Below, piece by piece: positions 7,011-14,028 of a stretch of DNA of 32,788 nt. The notes beneath the pieces were generated by a model. The model searched no databases and had not been told where the DNA came from. It saw nothing but the letters and a program-made list of their open reading frames with translations. This stretch comes from an uncultured Bacillota bacterium (GTDB taxonomy: Bacteria; Bacillota_I; Bacilli_A; RFN20; CAG-631): the NCBI GenBank assembly GCA_905197115.1, contig CAJJXN010000010.1:1-32788 (forward strand). Reading direction: 5' to 3'. The position numbers were made by a program, and so were the translations under genes. The stretch's first letter is position 1. The number at the start of each line of letters is the position of its first letter.

Positions 7011-7619
7011 ATGAAAGACAAGATGTTAATTAAAAAGATAACGGGCATTGCCATGTTATCCGTCGTTGTGGTGATTGTTGAATTAATTTCCAATCACATT
7101 ACTTTTGGTCCAGTGAATATCACTTTAGCTTTAATTCCAATTGTAATTGGAGCTGCAATTTTTGGACCTTTGGCTGGTTTTATTTTAGGAATGGTAGAAG
7201 GAGTTATCGTTTTACTCGCTCCGGCTACACAAGCTGCTTTTATGCCGTTTAATGCTTTTGCAACCATTCTTGTATGTTTGCTTAAAACAGCTATTGCTGG
7301 AATGGTATCCGGATTTGTATTTAAGGCATTGAAGAACATTCACTTTAATTTAGCGATTATCTTAGCCGCTATAGTCGTTCCAATTATCAATACTGGCATA
7401 TTTGCTTTAGCTTGTATGAGTATATTTTTACCATTAATCAAGTCTTTTGCTGGCGAAGGAGCAAATGTATATGCTTATTTGTTCTTAACTTTTATTGGAA
7501 TTAATTTTGTAATTGAATTTTTAGTGAATTCATTGCTTTCTCCAGCTATTATAAAGATTATTAAATTAGTTCAAAAAAATTATCAAAATCGTCCAAAAAA
7601 AGAAATACCAAATGAATAA
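7011..7619 (+). CDS. ECF transporter S component (vitamin uptake; pantothenate possible)
   Basis: A 202-residue integral membrane protein with about six hydrophobic helices, basic N-terminus (KDKMLIKK) and a basic polar tail. The segment NITLALIPIVIGAAIFGPLA, then GFILGMVEGVIVLL, is typical of the PF12822-type substrate-binding S subunits of energy-coupling-factor transporters, which work with a shared EcfT and two EcfA ATPases (not encoded here). Substrate: sequence layout resembles pantothenate-type S components, and the gene faces coaX, which phosphorylates pantothenate, so pantothenate is a reasonable guess, but folate, thiamine or another vitamin is not excluded. RBS AAAGGAAAG. Expression may be controlled through the leader described separately. 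It ends at a strong hairpin terminator. Confidence 0.8.
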   Translation: MKDKMLIKKITGIAMLSVVVVIVELISNHITFGPVNITLALIPIVIGAAIFGPLAGFILGMVEGVIVLLAPATQAAFMPFNAFATILVCLLKTAIAGMVSGFVFKALKNIHFNLAIILAAIVVPIINTGIFALACMSIFLPLIKSFAGEGANVYAYLFLTFIGINFVIEFLVNSLLSPAIIKIIKLVQKNYQNRPKKEIPNE

Positions 7620-7625
7620 AAAAAT

Positions 7626-7662
7626 AAGGATTAATCACTATATCAGTTGTTAATCCTTTTTA
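7626..7662 (+). terminator. Terminator after ECF S component
   Basis: Perfect 9-bp stem AAGGATTAA / TTAATCCTT with a 15-base loop, running into a short T tract, 7 bp after the stop. Confidence 0.75.
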
Positions 7663-7676
7663 ATTATTTAGGCATT

Positions 7677-7719
7677 AAAAAACTCAAAAGCGATTTATTT
7701 CACTTTTGAGTTTTCTTTT
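7677..7719. terminator. Bidirectional terminator after coaX
   Basis: ACTCAAAAG (7682-7690) pairs with CTTTTGAGT (7703-7711); A runs on the left and T runs on the right give U tracts in both directions. It lies 3 bp past the coaX stop and also backs up the ECF terminator, closing two converging units. Confidence 0.85.
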
Positions 7720-7721
7720 TA

Positions 7722-8468
7722 TTAACAATTTTTTAAATAAATTTGATAAAGACCTTCTAAAACTAAGTTAGGTTCAATTAGATCAATCTTTTCTTTACAA
7801 AGAGGTGCAATAATTGAAATTAAGCCTCCCGTTGCAATTACTTTTAAATTCGGCTGCTTGATTTCTTCTTTAATGCGTTTTATCATTCCATCTACCATAC
7901 TAGCAAAGCCATATAAAACACCCGATTGCATACAAGGTATCGTAGAGGAATTAATGACTTTTTTAGGAACTACTAATTCCATATTCGGTAATAAAGCCGC
8001 ATTACTAATCATTGCTTTCATGGATACGGAAACTCCAGGCGCAATGACGGCACCTAAATATGTTTTATCTTTGTAATATAAAAACTTAGAAGCCGTACCT
8101 AAATCAATAACTAAACCTTCATCATAGATTTTCGTAGCAGCCAAGACATCACAAATCAAATCGGCTCCTACCGTTTTAGGATCATCGCAAATAATCTTTA
8201 AACCTGTTTTTAAATTTTTACCAATTACCCATGGTTCTATTTTAAAATATTTTATAGACATTTTAACTAATGCACTTGTAATTTGAGGAACAACCGAAGA
8301 AATGACGATATGAGAAATCGATTCATTAAATAAATGTTTAAATAATAAATAATATTCATCACTTGACTTATCTAAAAAAGACTTAATGCGAAAAGTATCT
8401 ACAATCTTATTTTGATCATGTAAGCCAATACATATATTTGTATTTCCAACATCAATTAATAAAATCAT
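7722..8468 (-). CDS. coaX: Type III pantothenate kinase
   Basis: Phosphorylates pantothenate with ATP, the first step of coenzyme A synthesis; type III enzymes are not feedback-inhibited by CoA. The 248-residue ASKHA-fold protein has the phosphate-1 motif IDVGNTN at residues 5-11, GADLICDVLAA, the phosphate-2 motif VIDLGTASKF (usually DFGTATT), GVLYG and the adenosine motif VIATGG. It is last in the pfkA-pyk-glk-coaX unit, 15 bp after glk, with GAAAGGAAAT as ribosome site. coaE, the last step of the same pathway, lies 7 kb away in the replication operon. Confidence 0.94.
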   Translation of the reverse strand: MILLIDVGNTNICIGLHDQNKIVDTFRIKSFLDKSSDEYYLLFKHLFNESISHIVISSVVPQITSALVKMSIKYFKIEPWVIGKNLKTGLKIICDDPKTVGADLICDVLAATKIYDEGLVIDLGTASKFLYYKDKTYLGAVIAPGVSVSMKAMISNAALLPNMELVVPKKVINSSTIPCMQSGVLYGFASMVDGMIKRIKEEIKQPNLKVIATGGLISIIAPLCKEKIDLIEPNLVLEGLYQIYLKNC

Positions 8469-8483
8469 CGTCTTATTTCCTTT

Positions 8484-9380
8484 CTAATTAAAAGCTTGCA
8501 TAGCAGCTCCAATAATTCCTGCATCTTGGTCGTACTTAGCTAAAACTATTTTAACTTTTCCTTTTAAATATTCAAATACATAGTCATCAACTTTAGAGAT
8601 TAACTCATCTAAAAAATAATGAGCTGATTTAATTAAGCCACCACCTAACACAAAAACATCAGGTTCTAAGTACGCTACGATACTTCCAATAAAAGCAGCC
8701 ATATCCTCTAACCACTCTTTTTTGATAGATAAGGCAATGTCATTTTTTTGTTGGGCTAAAGTAAAGAGTTCTCCTGCGTGAGCTATATTTAAACCTTTTT
8801 CGTTAGCAATTTCAACAAGCATACTTCCAGAAGCAATTCCTTCAATACAACCAAATGCTTTATAAATACTTGGTCGTCTTCCCCCACGACGTATTACCAT
8901 GCTACCAACTTCTTGAGCAAAACCATAATGACCTGTCATAATCTTATGATGGATGATTAAGCCCCCACCAATTCCTGTAGATAAGGTCAAATATTGAACA
9001 ACATCATACTCTTTTCCATTACCAACAGTTGCTTCGGCTAGTCCAGCAACATTTGCATCATTTCCGACATATACAGGCAATTGTAATTTTTCTTGTAAAT
9101 ATTCTTTTAAAGGAATATCTTCAATTTGTAAATTAGGAATTACATAAACCGAACCATCTTTTGGATTGACAGGTCCTGGAACTCCGATTCCAATTCCGAT
9201 AGGATGGTAATCTTTGCAGTCTAATCGATTGTACAAGGAAACGATTTGAGATAATAAACTATTTTTACCATCCGTTTTATCTGTAGCCTCTTTAATCACT
9301 TTTATAATTTCTCCATTTTGTGAAACAAGGGCAATACGAATGTTGGTTCCTCCAATATCAATTCCTATACTATATTTCAT
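8484..9380 (-). CDS. glk: ROK-family sugar kinase, probable glucokinase
   Basis: A 298-residue ROK kinase; the neighbours pfkA and pyk make glucokinase (glucose to glucose-6-phosphate) the best guess, though other hexoses are possible. Phosphate-1 motif IDIGGTNIR at residues 6-14, the GVGVPGPV-like segment, the catalytic GNDANVAGLAE and the phosphate-2 STGIGGG are all present. Odd: the ROK zinc site is lost. The usual ExGH reads EVGS and the CxCGxxGCxE cluster is reduced to FGCIEGIASG, leaving one Cys of the normal set. The ATG overlaps the TGA of pyk by 4 bp (ATGA), so translation is coupled. Alternative: N-acetylmannosamine or fructose kinase. Confidence 0.82.
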   Translation of the reverse strand: MKYSIGIDIGGTNIRIALVSQNGEIIKVIKEATDKTDGKNSLLSQIVSLYNRLDCKDYHPIGIGIGVPGPVNPKDGSVYVIPNLQIEDIPLKEYLQEKLQLPVYVGNDANVAGLAEATVGNGKEYDVVQYLTLSTGIGGGLIIHHKIMTGHYGFAQEVGSMVIRRGGRRPSIYKAFGCIEGIASGSMLVEIANEKGLNIAHAGELFTLAQQKNDIALSIKKEWLEDMAAFIGSIVAYLEPDVFVLGGGLIKSAHYFLDELISKVDDYVFEYLKGKVKIVLAKYDQDAGIIGAAMQAFN

Positions 9381-10786
9381 AACTTAACTACCTTCATAAA
9401 GTTTGTGTTTCCAACTCCATTACCACCCGTAATAATAATGCTTTGACCTTCTTTTACTCCATAATAAGTGGCAATTTCTAAAGCTTTTGCTACATAATCA
9501 ATTTCAGAAGTAGGTTGATTTGAAACAACAGGATAAACTCCCCAGTTAAGTGTTAAAGATAGACGCTTTTCTTCGCTACTTGTTACAGCCGCGATTGGAC
9601 AAGCTGGTCTAAACTTTGAAATGCGTTTAGCAGTTGTTCCTGATTCACTAAAAGCTACAATTAATTTTGCATCTACAAGTAAAGCAGTATCAGCAACAGA
9701 TAACGCAACGGCATCATTTAAAGTTTTGTCACTACTATTGAAAGCTTTTGAAATTTTACCTTTATAGAAAATTTCTTCTTCAATTCGTGAACAAATTTTG
9801 GATAAAGCTTTCACCGCTAAAACTGGATATTTTCCAATAGCAGTTTCATTGGATAGCATAATTGCATCCACACCATCTAATACTGCATTAGCCACATCAC
9901 TTACTTCTGCACGACTAGGCTTTTCATTACGTGTCATAGAACTTAACATTTGCGTAGCAACAATGACGAATTTTCCTACTTCATTACATTTTTTTACAAT
10001 TCTTTTTTGAATGATTGGAATTTCTTCAAGAGCTACTTCTACACTTAAGTCACCACGAGCAATTAAAATACCATCTGCAGCAGCAATAATTTCATCTAAA
10101 TGTTTTATTGCTTGTAAATTTTCAATTTTTGCCACAACTTTAATTTGTCCATTTTTACTAGCAATATATTCTTTTAACTCTAAAATGTCTTGCGCATTTC
10201 GAACAAAAGAAGCACCAATAAAATCAAGATTTTGAGCAATCGCAAAATCAATTCTCGCACGATCTTTTTGTGACAAATAAGGAACATTTAAGAAACGATG
10301 CGGAACATTGATTGAACATTCATTAAAAATCGTGTGTGAATTATTGGATTCACAAATAATCGTTCTTTCTTTTTTGTTCTTTTCAATCACTCTTAAACTT
10401 AAATTACCTTCATCTACTAAAATCTCATCATCCATATTTACATCATCAAATAAACCTTCATGAGTAACACTGAACTCATCACTATTACCTATGATTTTGT
10501 CTGATCTAATGACGATTTTGCAACCCTTACCAATTATTGCGCTTCCATCGTTAAATGTATGTGCTCTAACTTTTGGTCCTCTCGTATCAATCATGATAGA
10601 AAGAGGTTTTCCATGAATGAGTGCTAATTTTTTAGCAGTAACTACGAAACGGCCTTGGGTTGCGATGTCGCCGTGTGCGAAGTTAAGACGCACTGCATTC
10701 ATACCTTCAAGAAGCATTTGCTCCATGATGGCTTCTGGTTCAGATTGTGAACCAATCGTACAAACAATCTTCGTTTTGTTTAGCAT
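9377..10786 (-). CDS. pyk: Pyruvate kinase
   Basis: Final step of glycolysis, phosphoenolpyruvate plus ADP to pyruvate plus ATP. From ATG 10786 (MLNKTKIVCTIG) it is 469 residues, the short form without the extra PEP-utiliser domain of Bacillus. Visible are KIVCTIGSQS, NFAHGD, VAKIENLQAI (catalytic Lys), ARGDL, ATQMLSSM and SRAEVSDVANAVLDG. Some normally invariant positions differ: DTKGPE reads DTRGPK, GDLG reads GDLS and MLSGET reads MLSNET, so it may be a divergent paralogue or lineage variant. An upstream start at 10825 would overlap pfkA; GGAG ten bases before 10786 decides. It lies 22 bp after pfkA and overlaps glk by 4 bp. Confidence 0.94.
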   Translation of the reverse strand: MLNKTKIVCTIGSQSEPEAIMEQMLLEGMNAVRLNFAHGDIATQGRFVVTAKKLALIHGKPLSIMIDTRGPKVRAHTFNDGSAIIGKGCKIVIRSDKIIGNSDEFSVTHEGLFDDVNMDDEILVDEGNLSLRVIEKNKKERTIICESNNSHTIFNECSINVPHRFLNVPYLSQKDRARIDFAIAQNLDFIGASFVRNAQDILELKEYIASKNGQIKVVAKIENLQAIKHLDEIIAAADGILIARGDLSVEVALEEIPIIQKRIVKKCNEVGKFVIVATQMLSSMTRNEKPSRAEVSDVANAVLDGVDAIMLSNETAIGKYPVLAVKALSKICSRIEEEIFYKGKISKAFNSSDKTLNDAVALSVADTALLVDAKLIVAFSESGTTAKRISKFRPACPIAAVTSSEEKRLSLTLNWGVYPVVSNQPTSEIDYVAKALEIATYYGVKEGQSIIITGGNGVGNTNFMKVVKL

Positions 10787-10808
10787 GTAAATATTTCTCC
10801 TTTTTACA

Positions 10809-11774
10809 TTATATTTTTTTAACACAAGGTTTTACTCCTTGTGCTTGTTTCTTCTCCAATTCGTTTGCCTTAATAATATCTGTAACAATTAATTTATCGC
10901 CTAAAACGCCTACACATTTACCAGTTTCACCTTTAAGTAATAATTCAACTGCAAATATACCTAAGCGAATCGCTAAAACACGGTCAAATGCACTTGGTCT
11001 TCCCCCACGTTGAATATGTCCTAAAACCGTACAACGAGGATCTAAATCGGTTTTCTCATTGATAACTTTTCCAATTACATCTACTGGAATCGTATGTTCC
11101 GCTACGACAACAAGGATTTCTTTTTTGCCTTGTTCGCGTGCTACGCGTATTGCATTTAACATTTCTTCTTCGTTGTAATCTTCTTTTGACGTTAAAACAT
11201 ATTCAGCTTCACAAGCAAGAGTAGAGCGAATCGCTAAATCTGGACAATATCTTCCCATTACTTCTACAACAATACAACGATGATGTGAACCAGCTGTATC
11301 TCTTAATTTATCTAACGATTCCACAATCGTGTTCAAACATGTATCAAAACCAATCGTATATTCTGTTGAAGGAATATCATTATCAATCGTGCCTGGAACG
11401 CCAATACATTTTATTCCTAATTCAGACAAACGTAAGCCTCCCATATATGTGCCATCTCCACCAATACATACTAGAGCATCAATTCCTCTTTGTTTTAAAA
11501 TTTGGGCAGCGTGACGACGAGTAGCTTCTTCTTTAAATTCAGGTAAGCGTGCAGAACCTAAAATAGTTCCACCTTTACTAACAATATTTTCTATTTCTTT
11601 ATAACCTAAAGGAATAATTTGATTTTCAACTAAACCTTTATAGCCATCAATTATTCCAAACATTTCTAAGCCATTTTTTAATCCTGCTTTTACAATTGCA
11701 TATATCGCCGCATTCATACCTGGTGCATCTCCACCAGATGTTAATATACCAATTTTTTTAATTTGATCTTCCAT
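10809..11774 (-). CDS. pfkA: ATP-dependent 6-phosphofructokinase
   Basis: Commits fructose-6-phosphate to glycolysis using ATP. The 321-residue length and motifs are those of bacterial PfkA: ILTSGGDAPGMNAAI, GSARLPEF, GGDGT (Gly at the ATP/PPi discriminating site, so ATP-dependent), PGTIDNDI with the catalytic Asp, and LGHIQRGGRPSAFDR. Two unusual substitutions stand out: MGRxxGDLA reads MGRYCPDLA and the following AGGxE reads ACEAE, both in the substrate-binding face. GGAGG precedes the ATG. It heads a four-gene glycolysis/CoA unit with pyk, glk and coaX, and a 25-bp palindrome covers its putative promoter. Confidence 0.95.
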   Translation of the reverse strand: MEDQIKKIGILTSGGDAPGMNAAIYAIVKAGLKNGLEMFGIIDGYKGLVENQIIPLGYKEIENIVSKGGTILGSARLPEFKEEATRRHAAQILKQRGIDALVCIGGDGTYMGGLRLSELGIKCIGVPGTIDNDIPSTEYTIGFDTCLNTIVESLDKLRDTAGSHHRCIVVEVMGRYCPDLAIRSTLACEAEYVLTSKEDYNEEEMLNAIRVAREQGKKEILVVVAEHTIPVDVIGKVINEKTDLDPRCTVLGHIQRGGRPSAFDRVLAIRLGIFAVELLLKGETGKCVGVLGDKLIVTDIIKANELEKKQAQGVKPCVKKI

Positions 11775-11802
11775 ACTAAAACCTCCAAAACTACTATCTA
11801 CA

Positions 11803-11827
11803 TTATTAGTATATCATATACTAATAA
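11803..11827 (-). promoter_or_regulatory. 25-bp palindrome over the pfkA operon promoter
   Basis: Arms TTATTAGTATA and TATACTAATAA (11 bp, no mismatch) flank a 3-base centre. On the minus strand the centre reads TGATATACT, an extended -10 at 11816-11808, about 30 bp before the pfkA start; the -35 is weak. With no T run after it, it is not a terminator. A repressor bound here would block transcription of pfkA-pyk-glk-coaX. Confidence 0.55.
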
Positions 11828-11845
11828 AAATGAAAGAAAAAACGC

Positions 11846-13063
11846 TTAATTTATTTCATTTTTTTCAGCCAATGCATCATATATTAATTGAGCTAATTCA
11901 TTTATTTGATCGTTATAATTATCATAAAATAAGTTCACAACAATTTTATGAAATTCCTTAAATTGAATATGTGGATTTTGATAAAAAGCATTTGCCATTT
12001 TTTCAATTTCTTGAACATAAATCTCATTTTGATTCCAATAATCATAGGCTGAAAATAAATTATATTCTTTCATTATCTTTTCAACTTTTTGATATATAAC
12101 TAGAAATTCTTGTTTTTTATATCCTAGTTTTTCTTTGCAATAATCCTGAATAATTTCCATATTTGATTCAACTGCTAAAGAAAATACATAAGTTAATTTA
12201 TTGGATAACATCACAATTTCTGAACTTTCATAAATGGATTTTACATCTTTACTTACTTCCATAATTTTATTTCTTTTTACAAAAACAATTTTTATCTGAT
12301 TTTCAATTATATATAATTTTGCCACATAGTTTGTTGTCTTATTAGTATATAAATAGTTTCGATTAATGATCGAAACTTTTCCATCAAAAACATGATTAAA
12401 ATTGATTTTTGATTCATACTCTTGTAATTTTAATTCATCTTTTTTTGTAAATTTCTTGTTTTTTGTCTTATGATTTTTAAAAACAGTTAATTCCATTATT
12501 AAGCCAAATAAAAAAGCAAAAACAACACCAGCAATCATCCATATTCCAAAATTCAATAAAGTATATTCATCACGCATAAATAAAAACATTAACAATCCAT
12601 ACAAAATTCCTGAGCCAAGATAAAGAAAAAATCTCGATATATCCAATGCTTTTGAAACATCTCGTTTTTTATTCAACGAAATTTCAAATTCAAATTTTGA
12701 ATGGATTTGTTTTGCAATAATTTGTACCATCATTTCATCTTTTTTAAAGGCAACTAAATTTTGAGTAGTTGGATGATTCGTATTATCCATAACAATTTGA
12801 CAATTATCATTTTGAAAAATCATTTTATATTTTTCAATTAAGTTAATATTTGTATTTTCATTTAAAGAATTATATTTCATTGAAATATTCGTTACATAAT
12901 TTTGAATAAAAAAGATTTCAAATAAAAATGGATCATCTAAATAATCACTTTGAAATAAAAGTGTATTTCTATTTGTTTTTGAATAAGTGATTTGATTATC
13001 TTGTAAAAATAAAATAATTTCTTGTTTTGGCTTTTCTAATAAATCAAAAAGATTCGTTATCAT
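11846..13063 (-). CDS. Unrecognised two-helix membrane protein
   Basis: A 405-residue protein I cannot name. Residues 1-140 are a soluble, beta-rich, aromatic N-terminal region; two hydrophobic helices follow (about 143-163 and 169-194) as a hairpin; residues about 195-310 look beta-rich (KVSIINRNYLYTNK, AKLYIIENQIKIVFVKRNK), which could be a PH/GRAM-like fold; the C-terminal 90 residues are helical and Lys/Glu/Asn-rich and loosely recall DUF1871. No signal peptide or catalytic motif is evident. With helices in the middle and large soluble parts both sides, both ends would face the cytoplasm. It has its own promoter and AGGTGG ribosome site and sits alone between dnaI and pfkA. The function is unknown. 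Confidence 0.75.
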   Translation of the reverse strand: MITNLFDLLEKPKQEIILFLQDNQITYSKTNRNTLLFQSDYLDDPFLFEIFFIQNYVTNISMKYNSLNENTNINLIEKYKMIFQNDNCQIVMDNTNHPTTQNLVAFKKDEMMVQIIAKQIHSKFEFEISLNKKRDVSKALDISRFFLYLGSGILYGLLMFLFMRDEYTLLNFGIWMIAGVVFAFLFGLIMELTVFKNHKTKNKKFTKKDELKLQEYESKINFNHVFDGKVSIINRNYLYTNKTTNYVAKLYIIENQIKIVFVKRNKIMEVSKDVKSIYESSEIVMLSNKLTYVFSLAVESNMEIIQDYCKEKLGYKKQEFLVIYQKVEKIMKEYNLFSAYDYWNQNEIYVQEIEKMANAFYQNPHIQFKEFHKIVVNLFYDNYNDQINELAQLIYDALAEKNEIN

Positions 13064-13093
13064 TTTATCCCACCTTTTTATAAAGTTATTTTA

Positions 13094-13122
13094 ATCATAT
13101 CTTGTTTTTAATCTTTTCTCAA
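13094..13122 (-). promoter_or_regulatory. Sigma-A promoter of the unknown membrane protein gene
   Basis: Minus strand -35 TTGAGA (13122-13117), 17-bp spacer, -10 TATGAT (13099-13094); the start codon lies about 30 bp downstream. It follows directly after the dnaI terminator. Confidence 0.7.
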
Positions 13123-13140
13123 TCGTTTTTTTATTTTATG

Positions 13141-13165
13141 AAAAAAAGGCCAACTAAATTGACCT
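13141..13165 (-). terminator. Terminator of the dnaE-dnaI operon
   Basis: Minus strand AGGTCAA pairs with TTGGCCT (one G-U pair, 5-base loop) followed by seven T, two bases after the dnaI stop. Confidence 0.78.
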
Positions 13166-13166
13166 C

Positions 13167-14027
13167 TCATTCTAAAATGGATTCTTTTATTTTTGAAATA
13201 AATTTCTTTGCCTTTAGTTCATCATTTTGTAAAGTATATAAAAGGGGTAATTGTTCAATGGCAAATTCACTAATAAAAATAGTGGTTAAATTTTGATCTA
13301 ATCGATGATTTAATAAAGGAAGTAAGATCTCATCACGACTCCAAGCCGTAACTGATTCTCCACCCACATCATCCAATATGACAATTTGAGCATTATAAAA
13401 TTTATTTAAAAGTTCTTCAAAACTTTCTTTATCATTAAATAATGATTTTAATTCGGTTAATAAGGAACTGATTCTTGTTACACAGCAAGTATATTCATTA
13501 GATAAAGTTGTTGTAAGCCCATAAACAAACTGTTTTCGTTGTTTTCCTTCTTTTAATTGAATATAGCAACCTTTTGTCAGGATTTTATGATAAAGAGCAT
13601 TATACATTGTTTTAAAAGTTTTTGGTGTTAAATCTCCTAAAGCCAAAGAACGATATTCATCTAATTTAAATTGTTCAATTAAAGTTTCAATTGGATAACT
13701 ACTATACCAAATATTTTTATACTTTTTATCAAAGTCTTTGTAATATTTACATAATCCCATCGTTTCAACGATTTGATTATCTTCATTTCGTGTTAAAGTT
13801 AAAACGTATCCTTTTTTTGATTTGTTACAATATTTTAAGCCTTTACATAAACGACAGCATTCATTTTGACTCGCATAAAATAAAATCTTATCGTAATCAT
13901 TTAAAATTTCATTTTTTGTCAAATTTAATTCTTGAATAATTTCTATGGCAAGGGGAGATTCTTGAATTACCTCTAAAATGTCTTGCTCATCAATTTGCTT
14001 ATTTACATGATAATTTACACGATTCAT
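13167..14027 (-). CDS. dnaI: Primosomal helicase loader DnaI, P-loop degenerate
   Basis: DnaI loads the replicative helicase (DnaC in Bacillus) at oriC and restart forks. From ATG 14027 (286 residues) it has the N-terminal helicase-binding part with the zinc-type cluster CCRLCKGLKYC at residues 57-67 and a later Cys, then the AAA+ region with Walker B IVILDDVGGES (about 214-225), AWSRDEILLPLLNHRL and FISEF, all as in DnaI. The Walker A loop, normally GxxGVGKT/S after KGLYLYG, is replaced by KGCYIQLKEGKQRKQFVYGL (152-171): no GxGK[ST]. The reading frame is intact. The upstream ATG at 14045 lies inside dnaB; ATG 14027, one base after the dnaB stop with GGGG upstream, is preferred. Last gene of the dnaE operon. 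Confidence 0.85.
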   Translation of the reverse strand: MNRVNYHVNKQIDEQDILEVIQESPLAIEIIQELNLTKNEILNDYDKILFYASQNECCRLCKGLKYCNKSKKGYVLTLTRNEDNQIVETMGLCKYYKDFDKKYKNIWYSSYPIETLIEQFKLDEYRSLALGDLTPKTFKTMYNALYHKILTKGCYIQLKEGKQRKQFVYGLTTTLSNEYTCCVTRISSLLTELKSLFNDKESFEELLNKFYNAQIVILDDVGGESVTAWSRDEILLPLLNHRLDQNLTTIFISEFAIEQLPLLYTLQNDELKAKKFISKIKESILE

Positions 14028-14028
14028 T

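Noticed and set aside
7094..7339. Open frame on the minus strand inside the ECF S-component gene
   Set aside because: It mirrors the codon pattern of the real membrane protein on the other strand, has no ribosome site and no family resemblance.
10787..10825. Longer pyruvate kinase start inside pfkA
   Set aside because: The extra 13 residues are not part of the family and GGAG is placed for ATG 10786.
11826..11863. Inverted repeat AAAAATGAAA / TTTCATTTTT as a terminator for the unknown membrane protein gene
   Set aside because: A/T-only weak stem with an 18-base loop that overlaps the coding end; not convincing as a hairpin.
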